In this document: in pieces, positions 44,449 through 51,988 of the stretch | How positions within the stretch are numbered: the first letter of the stretch is position 1 | How the letters are laid out: every line of letters begins with the position of its first letter | Assembly (NCBI RefSeq): GCF_007667275.1 | Contig: NZ_VDQT01000001.1 | Coordinates: forward strand, 372,001-436,000 | Direction of reading: 5' to 3' | Length of the DNA: 64,000 bases | Source: Stenotrophomonas rhizophila | GTDB lineage: Bacteria; Pseudomonadota; Gammaproteobacteria; Xanthomonadales; Xanthomonadaceae | The notes under the pieces: generated by a model | The model's input: only the letters and a program-made list of their open reading frames with translations | Databases searched by the model: none | Told to the model about the DNA's origin: nothing | Translations under genes and position numbers: made by a program

Positions 44449-46206
44449 ATGTGGAACCCTTCCCTGCCCCTGGTCAGCATCGAGGACGCGCCGCCGCGCC
44501 TGGGCGCCGGCAACCCCGAACTGCAGGCGATGGTGGCCGAGGCGGCTTCGGGCGGCACGCCGCTGATGCTGATGCACGTGGACATCGACCATTTCGCGTC
44601 GGTCAATGAGAACATGAGCGCGGAGGTCGGCGACCAGGCGCTGGTGCTGGTGGCGCAGCGCCTGCAGCACCACCTGCGCGGACGCGGCAAGCTGTGGCGG
44701 CACGGCAGCGACGAGTTCCTGCTGGCGGTGCCGCGCGCGGCGGACATGCCGTTGCCGGATGACCTGGCCGAGGAGATCCGGCAGCAGCTGGAGCTGCCGT
44801 TGTCGGTGCTGCCGTACACGCTGTTCATGACCGGCAAGCTGGGGGTGAGCCTGTGCCCGGAACATGCGACCGACACGTCGCGCCTGCTCGACCACGCCGA
44901 AGATGCGCTGTACCAGGCGGCGCGCGAGGGCGGAAACGCGGTGCGCATCCATGCGGTGAACACGCCGTCGAGCGCGCACAGCGAGAGCATCATCGCGCGG
45001 CAGATCGTGGACGCGATTCCCAATGGCGAGCTGAAGCTGCGCTACCAGCCGCTGGTGAGCGCACGCGATGGCCACGTGGTCGGCATGGAGGCGCTGCTGC
45101 GCTGGCAGTCGCCGACGCTGGGCATGCTGGTGCCGGAGCGTTTCATGCGCACGGCGGAGCGGCTGGGGATCATCGTGCAGATCGGCACGTGGGTGCTGGA
45201 GGGGGCGCTGAAGCAGGCGCGGCTGTGGCGCGACCAGGGGTTCGATGACTTCACGATTGCGGTGAACGTGTCCACGTTGCAGCTGCTGCGGCCGAACTTC
45301 TTTGCGGAGGTGATGGCGTTGATGCAGACGGCGGGGGTGCCGGCGCACATGCTGACGTTGGAGATCAACGAAAGCGCGCTGACCAACAATGTGAATTTCG
45401 TGCACGAGACGCTGGTGAACCTGCGCAACGAGGGGATCAGCCTGAGCCTGGACAATTTCGGGACGGGCGATTCAAGCCTGAGCGCGCTGGTACGTTATCC
45501 GGTGGACAAGCTGAAGATCGACCGCAGCTTCATCAAGAGTGCGCCGGCGGGCAACCGCGAGGCGGCGATCGCACGCGCGATCATTGCGATGGGGCACCAG
45601 CTGGGCATGACGGTGATCGCCAACGGGGTCGAGTCGCAGGCACAGCTGGGCTTCCTGCGCCGCAACGACTGCGATGTGTTCCAGGGCTATCTGTTCGGGG
45701 AGCCGATGTCGGCGGATGCGGCGGGCATGACGCTGCGCCGCCGTTACCTGCGCCCCGAGGCCTTCGCGGAGACGCGTCCGGACCGTACGCTGCTGCTGCT
45801 GGACGACGAGGAGAACGTGCTGCGTTCGCTGGTGCGGCTGTTCCGGCGCGATGGCTACCGGATCCTGGCGGCAGGCAACGTACGCGATGCGTTCGACCTG
45901 CTGGCGATCAATGATGTGCAGGTGATCCTGTCGGACCAGCGCATGAGCGACATGAGCGGCACCGAGTTCCTGGGCCGGGTGAAGATGCTGTACCCGGACA
46001 CGATCCGGCTGGTGCTGTCGGGCTACACCGACCTCAACACGGTGACCGACGCGATCAACCGCGGCGCGATCTACCGTTTCCTGACCAAGCCCTGGAACGA
46101 CGACGAGCTGCGCAAGCACATCCACCAGGCATTCCGCACGCACGAAGAGCAACGGCGGGCGAATACCTCGCAACCGGCGGCGATGTCGGCGCCTGAGGGC
46201 GAATAG
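44449..46206 (+). CDS. ravR: GGDEF-EAL-receiver response regulator, RavR-like
   Basis: This 585-residue protein has an unusual order: GGDEF (about 20-165), EAL (about 180-430), then a C-terminal receiver (about 445-565), as in Xanthomonas RavR. Receiver residues are intact (LLDDEE, Asp in VILSDQRM, Lys in LTKPW). The cyclase site reads HGSDEF. In the EAL domain, EALLRW, NVSTLQL, EINESAL and KIDRSF are kept, but DDFGTG is DNFGTG and EGVE is NGVE, losing two metal or catalytic residues. Catalysis may be weak or absent. It follows ravS by three bases. A two-kinase input (RavS plus the RavA-like kinase) is plausible. Confidence 0.85.
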   Translation: MWNPSLPLVSIEDAPPRLGAGNPELQAMVAEAASGGTPLMLMHVDIDHFASVNENMSAEVGDQALVLVAQRLQHHLRGRGKLWRHGSDEFLLAVPRAADMPLPDDLAEEIRQQLELPLSVLPYTLFMTGKLGVSLCPEHATDTSRLLDHAEDALYQAAREGGNAVRIHAVNTPSSAHSESIIARQIVDAIPNGELKLRYQPLVSARDGHVVGMEALLRWQSPTLGMLVPERFMRTAERLGIIVQIGTWVLEGALKQARLWRDQGFDDFTIAVNVSTLQLLRPNFFAEVMALMQTAGVPAHMLTLEINESALTNNVNFVHETLVNLRNEGISLSLDNFGTGDSSLSALVRYPVDKLKIDRSFIKSAPAGNREAAIARAIIAMGHQLGMTVIANGVESQAQLGFLRRNDCDVFQGYLFGEPMSADAAGMTLRRRYLRPEAFAETRPDRTLLLLDDEENVLRSLVRLFRRDGYRILAAGNVRDAFDLLAINDVQVILSDQRMSDMSGTEFLGRVKMLYPDTIRLVLSGYTDLNTVTDAINRGAIYRFLTKPWNDDELRKHIHQAFRTHEEQRRANTSQPAAMSAPEGE

Positions 46207-46252
46207 TCGTCTGATTGCTTACGGCGAAAGGCAGCTATTCGATGCTACGTGC

Positions 46253-46368
46253 AGGGGCGGCCGGCGGGCAGCCCCCTCCGGGACACGCCGTGAATACATC
46301 CATGTAGGCTTGTCAAAAACATCCATGTTTTTGACAGTCCCTACGGGGGCTACCCGCCGCCCGCCCCC
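46253..46368. repeat. Long imperfect palindrome with nested perfect hairpin
   Basis: The outer arms (46253-46287 and 46337-46368) pair imperfectly. Near the centre is a perfect stem TGTCAAAAACAT-CC-ATGTTTTTGACA (46311-46336). The unit is about 115 bases and lies tail to tail between the RavR-like and RavA-like genes. It is probably a dispersed chromosomal repeat. Confidence 0.72.
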
Positions 46369-46495
46369 ATACAGGGTCGTGTGCGGTGGGGAAAAGCAGG
46401 CAGCCATGCGGGATGTGCTGGTAGGGTCGGTTCCCAAACGACCGCCCGGAACCCAACCACGTCCGGTGACGCATGAAAACGATCGTCGCCGCGCT

Positions 46496-47770
46496 CTACC
46501 GCGGCTGTTTGATCGGCAATACCAACCGGAACGTCGACCCCACGCCCGGGGTGCTGTCGAGGTCGATGCGGCCGTGGTGCTTGTTGATGATGCTGTAGGA
46601 GATCGAAAGGCCCAGCCCGGTGCCGCTGCCGACCGGCTTGGTGGTGAAGAACGGGTCGAAGATGCGCTGGCGCAGTTCCGGCGAGATGCCGCCGCCGGTG
46701 TCCTCGAATTCCACCCACACGTTCTCGCCTTCCACGCCGGTGCGCACGGTGATCGTGCCGCGCTCGGCGATGGCGTGTCCGGCGTTGAGCAGCAGGTTCA
46801 TGTACACCTGGTTGAGTTCCGACGGCAGGCACTCCACCAGCGGCAGCTGGCCGAATTCGCGCTTCAGCTCGGCTTTGTACTTCAGCTCGTTCCAGATGAT
46901 GTTGATGGTCGATTCCAGCCCGGCGTGCAGGTCGACCAGCTTCCACGACTCGTCGCGCCCGGAGTACGAGAAATCCTTCAGGTCGCGCACGATCCGCGTT
47001 ACCCGCTCGATGCCCTCGCGCGACTCGGCCATCAGCTGCGGGAGGTCGCGGCTGATGAAATCGATGTCGAAACGCGTGCGGATATCGTCGATCTCCGGGA
47101 TCAGCGCCTTCGGGTCCGGCGCGCGCAATGCGCGTTCATAGGCTTCGATCACGGTGAACAGGCTGCGAAGGTATTCCTGCAGGCTGCCCAGGTTCGAGTG
47201 CACGTAGCCGATGGGGTTGTTGATCTCATGCGCCACGCCGGCGGCCAGCTGGCCGATCGAGGCCATCTTCTCGGACTGCAGCAGCTTTTCCTGGGTGCCG
47301 TTGAGGCGCAGGTAGGCCTGGCGCAGCTCCGCATGGCGCTGCTGCAGTTCGCGTTCGTAGTCCTCCTGGCCCTCGATGCGGCGGAACAGGGCCAGGAAGT
47401 GGCGGCGACCGGCATCTTCCTGTTCGTACAGGTGCACGATCACCATGCGCTCACCGACCGGCAGGCTGCCGTTCCAGTGGCCATGCTGGCGTGCGTGTTC
47501 CAGCGCGTCCGGCGGCAGCAGCTGGCGCAGCCATTGCGCGGGCTCCAGGCCGGTGCCCGTTTCGGCGTCGCCATCGGTTTCGGCCTGGCCGAGCATCGCC
47601 CGTACGGCGGCATTGGCCACGGCCACGGTGCCGTCTTCGCGGAACAGGAGCACGCCTTCGTTGATGCGCTCGAACAGCGCAAGCAGGACCGGCTGCGGGG
47701 GCAGCGGTGCGGTGACAAAGGTAGTCGACAGGGTCACGGTCACGTCGGGGCAGTTGGAACAGGCGCCCAC
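46496..47770 (-). CDS. ravA: Sensor histidine kinase, RavA-like
   Basis: This 424-residue soluble kinase has a PAS-like N-terminus (about 25-130, INEGVLLFREDGTVAVANAAVRAML), a coiled-coil, a HisKA region with GVAHEINNPIGYVHSNL (phospho-His), and an HATPase with NLLLNAGHAI, EDTGGGI and GSGTGLGLSIS. No transmembrane segment is visible. It is convergent with the RavR-like gene. In Xanthomonas a kinase named RavA also works with RavR, and the symbol is given on that context only. The GTG at 47770 is uncertain; two GTGs lie within 12 codons. Confidence 0.7.
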   Translation of the reverse strand: MGACSNCPDVTVTLSTTFVTAPLPPQPVLLALFERINEGVLLFREDGTVAVANAAVRAMLGQAETDGDAETGTGLEPAQWLRQLLPPDALEHARQHGHWNGSLPVGERMVIVHLYEQEDAGRRHFLALFRRIEGQEDYERELQQRHAELRQAYLRLNGTQEKLLQSEKMASIGQLAAGVAHEINNPIGYVHSNLGSLQEYLRSLFTVIEAYERALRAPDPKALIPEIDDIRTRFDIDFISRDLPQLMAESREGIERVTRIVRDLKDFSYSGRDESWKLVDLHAGLESTINIIWNELKYKAELKREFGQLPLVECLPSELNQVYMNLLLNAGHAIAERGTITVRTGVEGENVWVEFEDTGGGISPELRQRIFDPFFTTKPVGSGTGLGLSISYSIINKHHGRIDLDSTPGVGSTFRLVLPIKQPR

Positions 47771-47774
47771 TATA

Positions 47775-47866
47775 TCCGGCTTGGATGGATTGCGATTGCC
47801 GGGCAGAGCCCGGCACTACGTCCGGCTTGGATGGATTGCGATTGCCGGGCAGAGCCCGGCGCTACG
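47775..47866 (-). repeat. Tandem 46-bp SMAG-like dimer
   Basis: Two direct 46-base units (47775-47820 and 47821-47866) differ at one position. Each contains GCCGGGC-AGA-GCCCGGC ending in CTAC. The minus-strand TAG of the second copy is the flgN stop codon. The dimer fills the whole space between the RavA-like start and flgN. Confidence 0.88.
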
Positions 47867-48200
47867 CCACTGCCAAGGGGCGGCGCACGTGCAGGGTGTT
47901 GGACTGGCCCTTGGCGTCGTACGCCGAGGCGGTTTCGCTGCGGCCCAGCTGGCGCAGTGCCCAGTTGACCTCGCGCCGGCGCCGCGACAGCAGTACGCCA
48001 TTGGCGCGGTTGCGCTCGGCCAGCTCCTGCAGGCGCTCGTTCTGCCCCACCGGCAGCACCTGCTCCAGTGCACGCAGGGCCTCGAGCTTCGCACTGGTGG
48101 CGCGGATCAGCGACTGCACGTCATGGTCCACCAATGCCTGGCGTTCGACGTCCAGGGCATCGCTGAGGCGCTGCAGCGGCTCGCTCATGGCCAGCTTCAT
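47862..48200 (-). CDS. flgN: Flagellar hook-associated chaperone FlgN
   Basis: This 112-residue helical export chaperone for FlgK and FlgL has the long central helices (LQRLSDALDVERQALVDHDVQSLIRATSAKLEALRALE) and the C-terminal ALRQLGRSE segment typical of FlgN. It begins inside the flgM stop (ATGA, 48197-48200). The stop TAG is provided by a SMAG-like element. Confidence 0.88.
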   Translation of the reverse strand: MKLAMSEPLQRLSDALDVERQALVDHDVQSLIRATSAKLEALRALEQVLPVGQNERLQELAERNRANGVLLSRRRREVNWALRQLGRSETASAYDAKGQSNTLHVRRPLAVA

Positions 48201-48499
48201 CCCTGCAGCTGCTGGTCCAGCTCAAGCATGCGCGAGGCGATCGCGTCCGGATTGATCTTGTAGGTGCCGTTCTGCAGCGACTCGCGTACCGCCTGCACGC
48301 GGCCGGCGTCGATCGCCGGGGCGGCGCTCAGTTCGCGCTGCATGGCCTGCAGGCTGGTGGCTTCGCCGGTCAGCCGCAGGCTGTCGGCTGCTTCCACCGG
48401 GCGCGCCGGGGCATCGGTGCTCACGCTGGGCTTGTTGCCCGGCGCAATGCTGCGCAGATGGGCGGTCGCCTGCAGGTTGCCGTCGATTTTCTGGCTCAT
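48197..48499 (-). CDS. flgM: Anti-sigma-28 factor FlgM
   Basis: This 100-residue protein has a disordered N-terminus and a C-terminal helical region that holds FliA, DAGRVQAVRESLQNGTYKINPDAIASRMLELDQQL, matching the FlgM family. It inhibits sigma-28 until it is exported through the finished hook-basal body. It has its own FliA promoter (48532-48558) besides the sigma-54 promoter of flgA. The ATG at 48499 follows AGGACA; a longer frame would cover that promoter. Confidence 0.93.
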   Translation of the reverse strand: MSQKIDGNLQATAHLRSIAPGNKPSVSTDAPARPVEAADSLRLTGEATSLQAMQRELSAAPAIDAGRVQAVRESLQNGTYKINPDAIASRMLELDQQLQG

Positions 48500-48531
48500 G
48501 GACTTGTCCTGGGAGTTACGGTTCACAAGGG

Positions 48532-48558
48532 ATAACGGCACCGGGGCCGCCATCTTTA
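48532..48558 (-). promoter_or_regulatory. Sigma-28 promoter of flgM
   Basis: On the minus strand TAAAGATG, 11 bases, then GCCGTTAT. The -10 octamer is identical to that of fliC1. It places the anti-sigma factor under the sigma factor it controls. Confidence 0.78.
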
Positions 48559-48581
48559 GGAAAATTTGCCGGTCACAGTGG

Positions 48582-49244
48582 TCAGCGCGTCACAAAAACG
48601 TCGCCGGAGGCCGCCACCGTACCCTGTACCACCTTGCGTGACGACAGATTCTCGACCGACACGCGTTCATTTTCACCCGCATCGGCCAGCGCCTTGCCCG
48701 CCACGCGGACCTCGACCCCGGCATAGCGCGACACCAGTGCCACGCTGTCTCCACGTCGAATGAGACGCTGGGCAACCAGGTCGTTGGCCGACAGCAGGCT
48801 GCCGGCGCTCAACGTGCGCCGCGCCACCCGCCCTACCGCCGCAGCCGGATCGGCCAGGGCGGCACCGGCGATGCGGGCCACGTCACGTTGCGCAGTGGTG
48901 ATATCGGCCGCGCCCAGGGTTTCTCCAGCGGCGATGCCGCGATTGAGGATCAGCACGGTCTGGTTGCGCCGCACTTTGACCGGCACGAACAGGCGCCAGC
49001 CACCGGCGTCCGGGCAGCTCACCTCGACCGTGCTGGTGCCGGTGGGCGCTGCGCGCAGCGCCTGGCCGCAGGCCGGCAGGCGCAGGGCCGTGTCCAGCGT
49101 GGTATCGCCCTCGCTGCCCTGCGGCAGCGTGGACAACGCGGCGGCGCGGATGCTGTCGACCGGCTGCCAGGCCCCTGCCGCGTGGACCGCAGGCGGGACC
49201 AGTCCGACCAGGGCGGTCAGCAGGATGGCTATATAGATACGCAT
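48582..49244 (-). CDS. flgA: P-ring assembly chaperone FlgA
   Basis: This 220-residue periplasmic chaperone helps FlgI form the P ring. Its signal peptide (MRIYIAILLTALVGLVPPAVHA) is followed by an SAF-like domain with VPVKVRRNQTVLILNRGIAAGETLGAADITTAQRDV and GSLLSANDLVAQRLIRRGDSVALV. The ATG at 49244 has GGAG upstream. A sigma-54 promoter lies 35-51 bases upstream on the minus strand. It heads flgA-flgM-flgN. Confidence 0.92.
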   Translation of the reverse strand: MRIYIAILLTALVGLVPPAVHAAGAWQPVDSIRAAALSTLPQGSEGDTTLDTALRLPACGQALRAAPTGTSTVEVSCPDAGGWRLFVPVKVRRNQTVLILNRGIAAGETLGAADITTAQRDVARIAGAALADPAAAVGRVARRTLSAGSLLSANDLVAQRLIRRGDSVALVSRYAGVEVRVAGKALADAGENERVSVENLSSRKVVQGTVAASGDVFVTR

Positions 49245-49278
49245 GGCGGCTCCACGGACAGGCACATGCGCAGCGTCC

Positions 49279-49295
49279 TGCAAGCGGCGTGCCGA
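49279..49295 (-). promoter_or_regulatory. Sigma-54 promoter of flgA
   Basis: The minus strand reads TCGGCACG-CCGC-TTGCA: the -24 GG and -12 GC are correctly spaced. It lies about 40 bases upstream of flgA. Confidence 0.82.
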
Positions 49296-49315
49296 ACCCG
49301 CGTTCCGCACCGCCC

Positions 49316-49342
49316 TCAAGGGAATGCCGGGCGCGCCGATAC
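49316..49342 (+). promoter_or_regulatory. Possible sigma-28 promoter of cheV
   Basis: TCAAGGGA, 11 bases, GCCGATAC. The -10 is excellent and the -35 weaker. It ends only seven bases before the cheV ATG, implying a nearly leaderless transcript. Confidence 0.5.
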
Positions 49343-49349
49343 CGTCTCC

Positions 49350-50294
49350 ATGTCACATGACCTGCTCAACCGCATCGATCAGCGCACCCGCCTGGCGGGC
49401 CACAACCGGCTCGCCCTGCTGTTGTTCCGCCTCGGCGGGCGCCAGCTTTTTGGCGTGAACGTGTTCAAGGTGCAGGAAGTCCTGCGCCGCCCGGACCTGT
49501 TCCAGGTGCCCGGCCTGCCCGGCCAGTTCGCCGGCGTGGCCGACGTCCGCGGGCGCTCGGTGCCGGTGCTGGACCTGGGCCTGGCGATCGGTCACCCCGA
49601 ACGCGAGCCGGACGCCGACAAGGCGCCGGGCTACCTGGTGGTGACCGAATTCAACCGTTCGATCCAGGGCTTCCTGGTCAGCGGTGTGGAGCGCATCGTC
49701 AACATCGCGGTGGAAGACATCCACCCGCCGCCGGAACTGGGTGCCGAATCGAGCTACCTGACCGCGGTGACCCGCTTCCAGGGCGAGCTGATCCAGGTCA
49801 TCGACGTGGAAAGCGTGCTGGCCGATATCGCCCAGGTGCGCGGTGAGGCGGTGCTGGACCCGTTGATGGCGCTTCCCGCCGACGCGCCGCAGCTGCAGGT
49901 GCTGGTGGTGGACGACTCGCGCGTGGCCCGCCAGCAGATCCGCAGCGTGCTGGACCAGCTGGGGGTGGGCGCGACCCTGCTCTCGGACGGCAAGCAGGCC
50001 CTGGACCACCTGCTGCAGATCCACGCCGCCGGCGAGAACCCGGCCGAGCGCTACGCCATGGTCATCTCGGACATCGAGATGCCGGCGATGGACGGCTATA
50101 CCCTGACGACGGAAATCCGTCGCCACCCGGGCCTGGCCGGCCTGTACGTGCTGCTGCACACCTCGCTGTCGGGGGTGTTCAACAACGCCATGGTCGAGCG
50201 GGTGGGCGCGAACGCCTTCGTGGCCAAGTATTCCCCCCACGAACTGGCCGATTTCGTGCTGGACCGTCTGCGCAGGGTCGCCGAAGCGGCGTAA
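49350..50294 (+). CDS. cheV: Chemotaxis coupling protein CheV
   Basis: This 314-residue protein has an N-terminal CheW domain (about 15-160, LALLLFRLGGRQLFGVNVFKVQEVLR and VRGRSVPVLDLGLAIG) and a C-terminal receiver (about 175-310) with LVVDDSRV, phospho-acceptor Asp in MVISDIEMP, and Lys in FVAKYSP. It couples receptors to CheA and may tune adaptation. It lies between flgA (divergent) and flgB, its typical place in gammaproteobacterial flagellar clusters. Confidence 0.94.
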   Translation: MSHDLLNRIDQRTRLAGHNRLALLLFRLGGRQLFGVNVFKVQEVLRRPDLFQVPGLPGQFAGVADVRGRSVPVLDLGLAIGHPEREPDADKAPGYLVVTEFNRSIQGFLVSGVERIVNIAVEDIHPPPELGAESSYLTAVTRFQGELIQVIDVESVLADIAQVRGEAVLDPLMALPADAPQLQVLVVDDSRVARQQIRSVLDQLGVGATLLSDGKQALDHLLQIHAAGENPAERYAMVISDIEMPAMDGYTLTTEIRRHPGLAGLYVLLHTSLSGVFNNAMVERVGANAFVAKYSPHELADFVLDRLRRVAEAA

Positions 50295-50309
50295 TGCCGG
50301 ACGGGCCCC

Positions 50310-50380
50310 GTGGACACGCATGGCGTGTCCCTACGCCTCGGGCTTGACCCGCGTAGAGACACGCCATGCGCGTCCCACGC
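50310..50380. repeat. Inverted pair of SMAG-like palindromes
   Basis: TGGACACGCATGGCGTGTCC + CTAC (50310-50334) and GTAG + AGACACGCCATGCGCGTCCC (from 50353) share a stem and lie in opposite orientation, so they can also pair with each other. They sit between cheV and the flgB promoter. Confidence 0.65.
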
Positions 50381-50394
50381 AAACCGTCCCCGTT

Positions 50395-50411
50395 CTGGCA
50401 CGCACCTTGCA
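50395..50411 (+). promoter_or_regulatory. Sigma-54 promoter of flgB
   Basis: CTGGCACG-CACC-TTGCA is a full-consensus RpoN -24/-12 promoter, 32 bases upstream of the flgB ATG. Confidence 0.88.
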
Positions 50412-50443
50412 GCCTCCCCCACATCGTCCCGTGGGAGAGCGCC

Positions 50444-50839
50444 ATGCCCAACCTGATTTCCGATTACCTGGGGGTCCACGCCCAGGCCATGCCGTTGCGC
50501 GAGCAGCGCATGAAGCTGATCGCCAGCAACCTGAGCAATGCCGACACCCCCGGCTACAAGGCCCAGGACCTGGACTTCGACGCCGCGTTGCACAATGCCC
50601 AGGGCCTGGACAGCAACGGGCTGATGAAGACCACCAGCGAGCAGCACTACGCCATCGGTGGCGGCCTCAACCCGTTCCAGGTCACCAAGGAAGGCGTGCA
50701 GCCCAGCATCGACGGCAACACCGTCGATCCTGACGCCGAACGCGCCGCCTACGGCCGCGCCGCGCTGGAATACCGCGCCTCGCTGAGCTTCGTCGAATCC
50801 AAGGTGCGCTCCATGCTCACCGCGATCACGGGGCAATAA
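50444..50839 (+). CDS. flgB: Flagellar basal-body rod protein FlgB
   Basis: This 131-residue proximal rod subunit has the rod signature RMKLIASNLSNADTPGYKAQDLDF near residue 28 and the C-terminal amphipathic segment ALEYRASLSFVESKVRSMLTAITG. The ATG at 50444 follows GGGAG. It is first in flgBCDEFGHIJKL, under the sigma-54 promoter at 50395-50411. Confidence 0.96.
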   Translation: MPNLISDYLGVHAQAMPLREQRMKLIASNLSNADTPGYKAQDLDFDAALHNAQGLDSNGLMKTTSEQHYAIGGGLNPFQVTKEGVQPSIDGNTVDPDAERAAYGRAALEYRASLSFVESKVRSMLTAITGQ

Positions 50840-50842
50840 GCC

Positions 50843-51250
50843 ATGAGCAACCTGCCCATCTTCGACATCGCCGGCTCCGCGCTGCAGGCGCAGTCCGTGC
50901 GCATGAGCACGCTGGCGTCCAACCTGTCCAACGCCGACACCATTTCCGGCTCGGCCGACGCCGTGTACAAGCCGCTGGAACCGATCTTCCAGGCCGTCAC
51001 CAGCCGCACCGACCCGAACATCACCACGGTGCAGGTCAAGGAAATCAGCCAGAGCGACGCCGCGCCGATCAAGCGCTACGAGCCGGGCCACCCGCTCGCC
51101 GACGGCGACGGCTACATCTACCAGCCCGACGTCGACCCGGTCGCGCAGATGGTCAACCTGATCTCGACCTCGCGCAACTACCAGGCTGGCGTGGAGATGC
51201 TCACCACCGCCAAGGAACTGGCGCTGGCCACCCTGACCATGGGTCGCTGA
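50843..51250 (+). CDS. flgC: Flagellar basal-body rod protein FlgC
   Basis: This 135-residue proximal rod subunit has FDIAGSALQAQSVRMSTLASNLSNADTISG at the N-terminus and VDPVAQMVNLISTSRNYQAGVEMLTTAKELALATLTMG at the C-terminus, both family-typical. It starts three bases after flgB. Confidence 0.96.
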   Translation: MSNLPIFDIAGSALQAQSVRMSTLASNLSNADTISGSADAVYKPLEPIFQAVTSRTDPNITTVQVKEISQSDAAPIKRYEPGHPLADGDGYIYQPDVDPVAQMVNLISTSRNYQAGVEMLTTAKELALATLTMGR

Positions 51251-51276
51251 CCCTACTTATTGCAGGACACCCCGAG

Positions 51277-51957
51277 ATGACCACCACCAGCGGCGTCGGC
51301 AACACTGACATCTACAGCGCCTTGGGCCTGAACGCACCCAACAGCACGGCGACCAAGAAGAAGGACACCCTCGACCAGGCGGATTTCATGCGGCTGATGA
51401 CCGAGCAGCTGCAGCACCAGGATCCGCTCAAGCCGATGGACAACACCCAGATGGTGGCGCAGATGGCGCAGCTGTCGCAGGTGCAGGGCATCACCGACCT
51501 CAACAACACGGTCAAGGGTTTCCAGGAATCGATGGCCGGCGACCAGGTCCTGCGTGGCGCCGCGCTGGTTGGCCACGAGGTGCTGGTGCCGTCGGCCAAA
51601 TGGCAGCTGGAAACCGAAGGCGATGCCAGCGGCATGGTCGCCGCGCCAGGTGCCGGCTACGTCACCGTGGACATCACCGATGCCAACGGGGTCAAGGTCA
51701 CCCAGCTCAGCGTGGAAGCCAAGCAGGCCGGCGAAGTCACCTTCGACTGGGACGGCAAGGACGCCAACGGCAACCGCATGGCCGCCGGCAGCTACAGCAT
51801 CACCGCCACGCATACCGACAGCGCCGGCACCCAGACCAAGGTCAACACCTACGTCGAAGCACCGGTGGAGAGCGTCACCGTCGGTTCGGACGGCCTGTAC
51901 CTCAACCTCAAGGGCCTGGGCACGGCCCCGATCGACTACGTGCTGCGCGTCAGCTGA
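51277..51957 (+). CDS. flgD: Hook-capping scaffold protein FlgD
   Basis: This 226-residue hook cap guides FlgE polymerisation. The N-terminal DFMRLMTEQLQHQDPLKPMDNTQMVAQMAQLSQVQGI region is diagnostic, and the C-terminal FLG-Ig/Tudor part includes VTFDWDGKDANGNRMAAGSYSIT. It follows flgC by 26 bases with TGCAGG-type RBS. Confidence 0.95.
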   Translation: MTTTSGVGNTDIYSALGLNAPNSTATKKKDTLDQADFMRLMTEQLQHQDPLKPMDNTQMVAQMAQLSQVQGITDLNNTVKGFQESMAGDQVLRGAALVGHEVLVPSAKWQLETEGDASGMVAAPGAGYVTVDITDANGVKVTQLSVEAKQAGEVTFDWDGKDANGNRMAAGSYSITATHTDSAGTQTKVNTYVEAPVESVTVGSDGLYLNLKGLGTAPIDYVLRVS

Positions 51958-51988
51958 GTCCCTTCGTCACGCATCCAAGGAGAACCCC

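Noticed and set aside
46253..46368. Considered as an insertion sequence remnant
   Set aside because: No transposase-like coding sequence and no target duplication visible. Kept only as a palindromic repeat.
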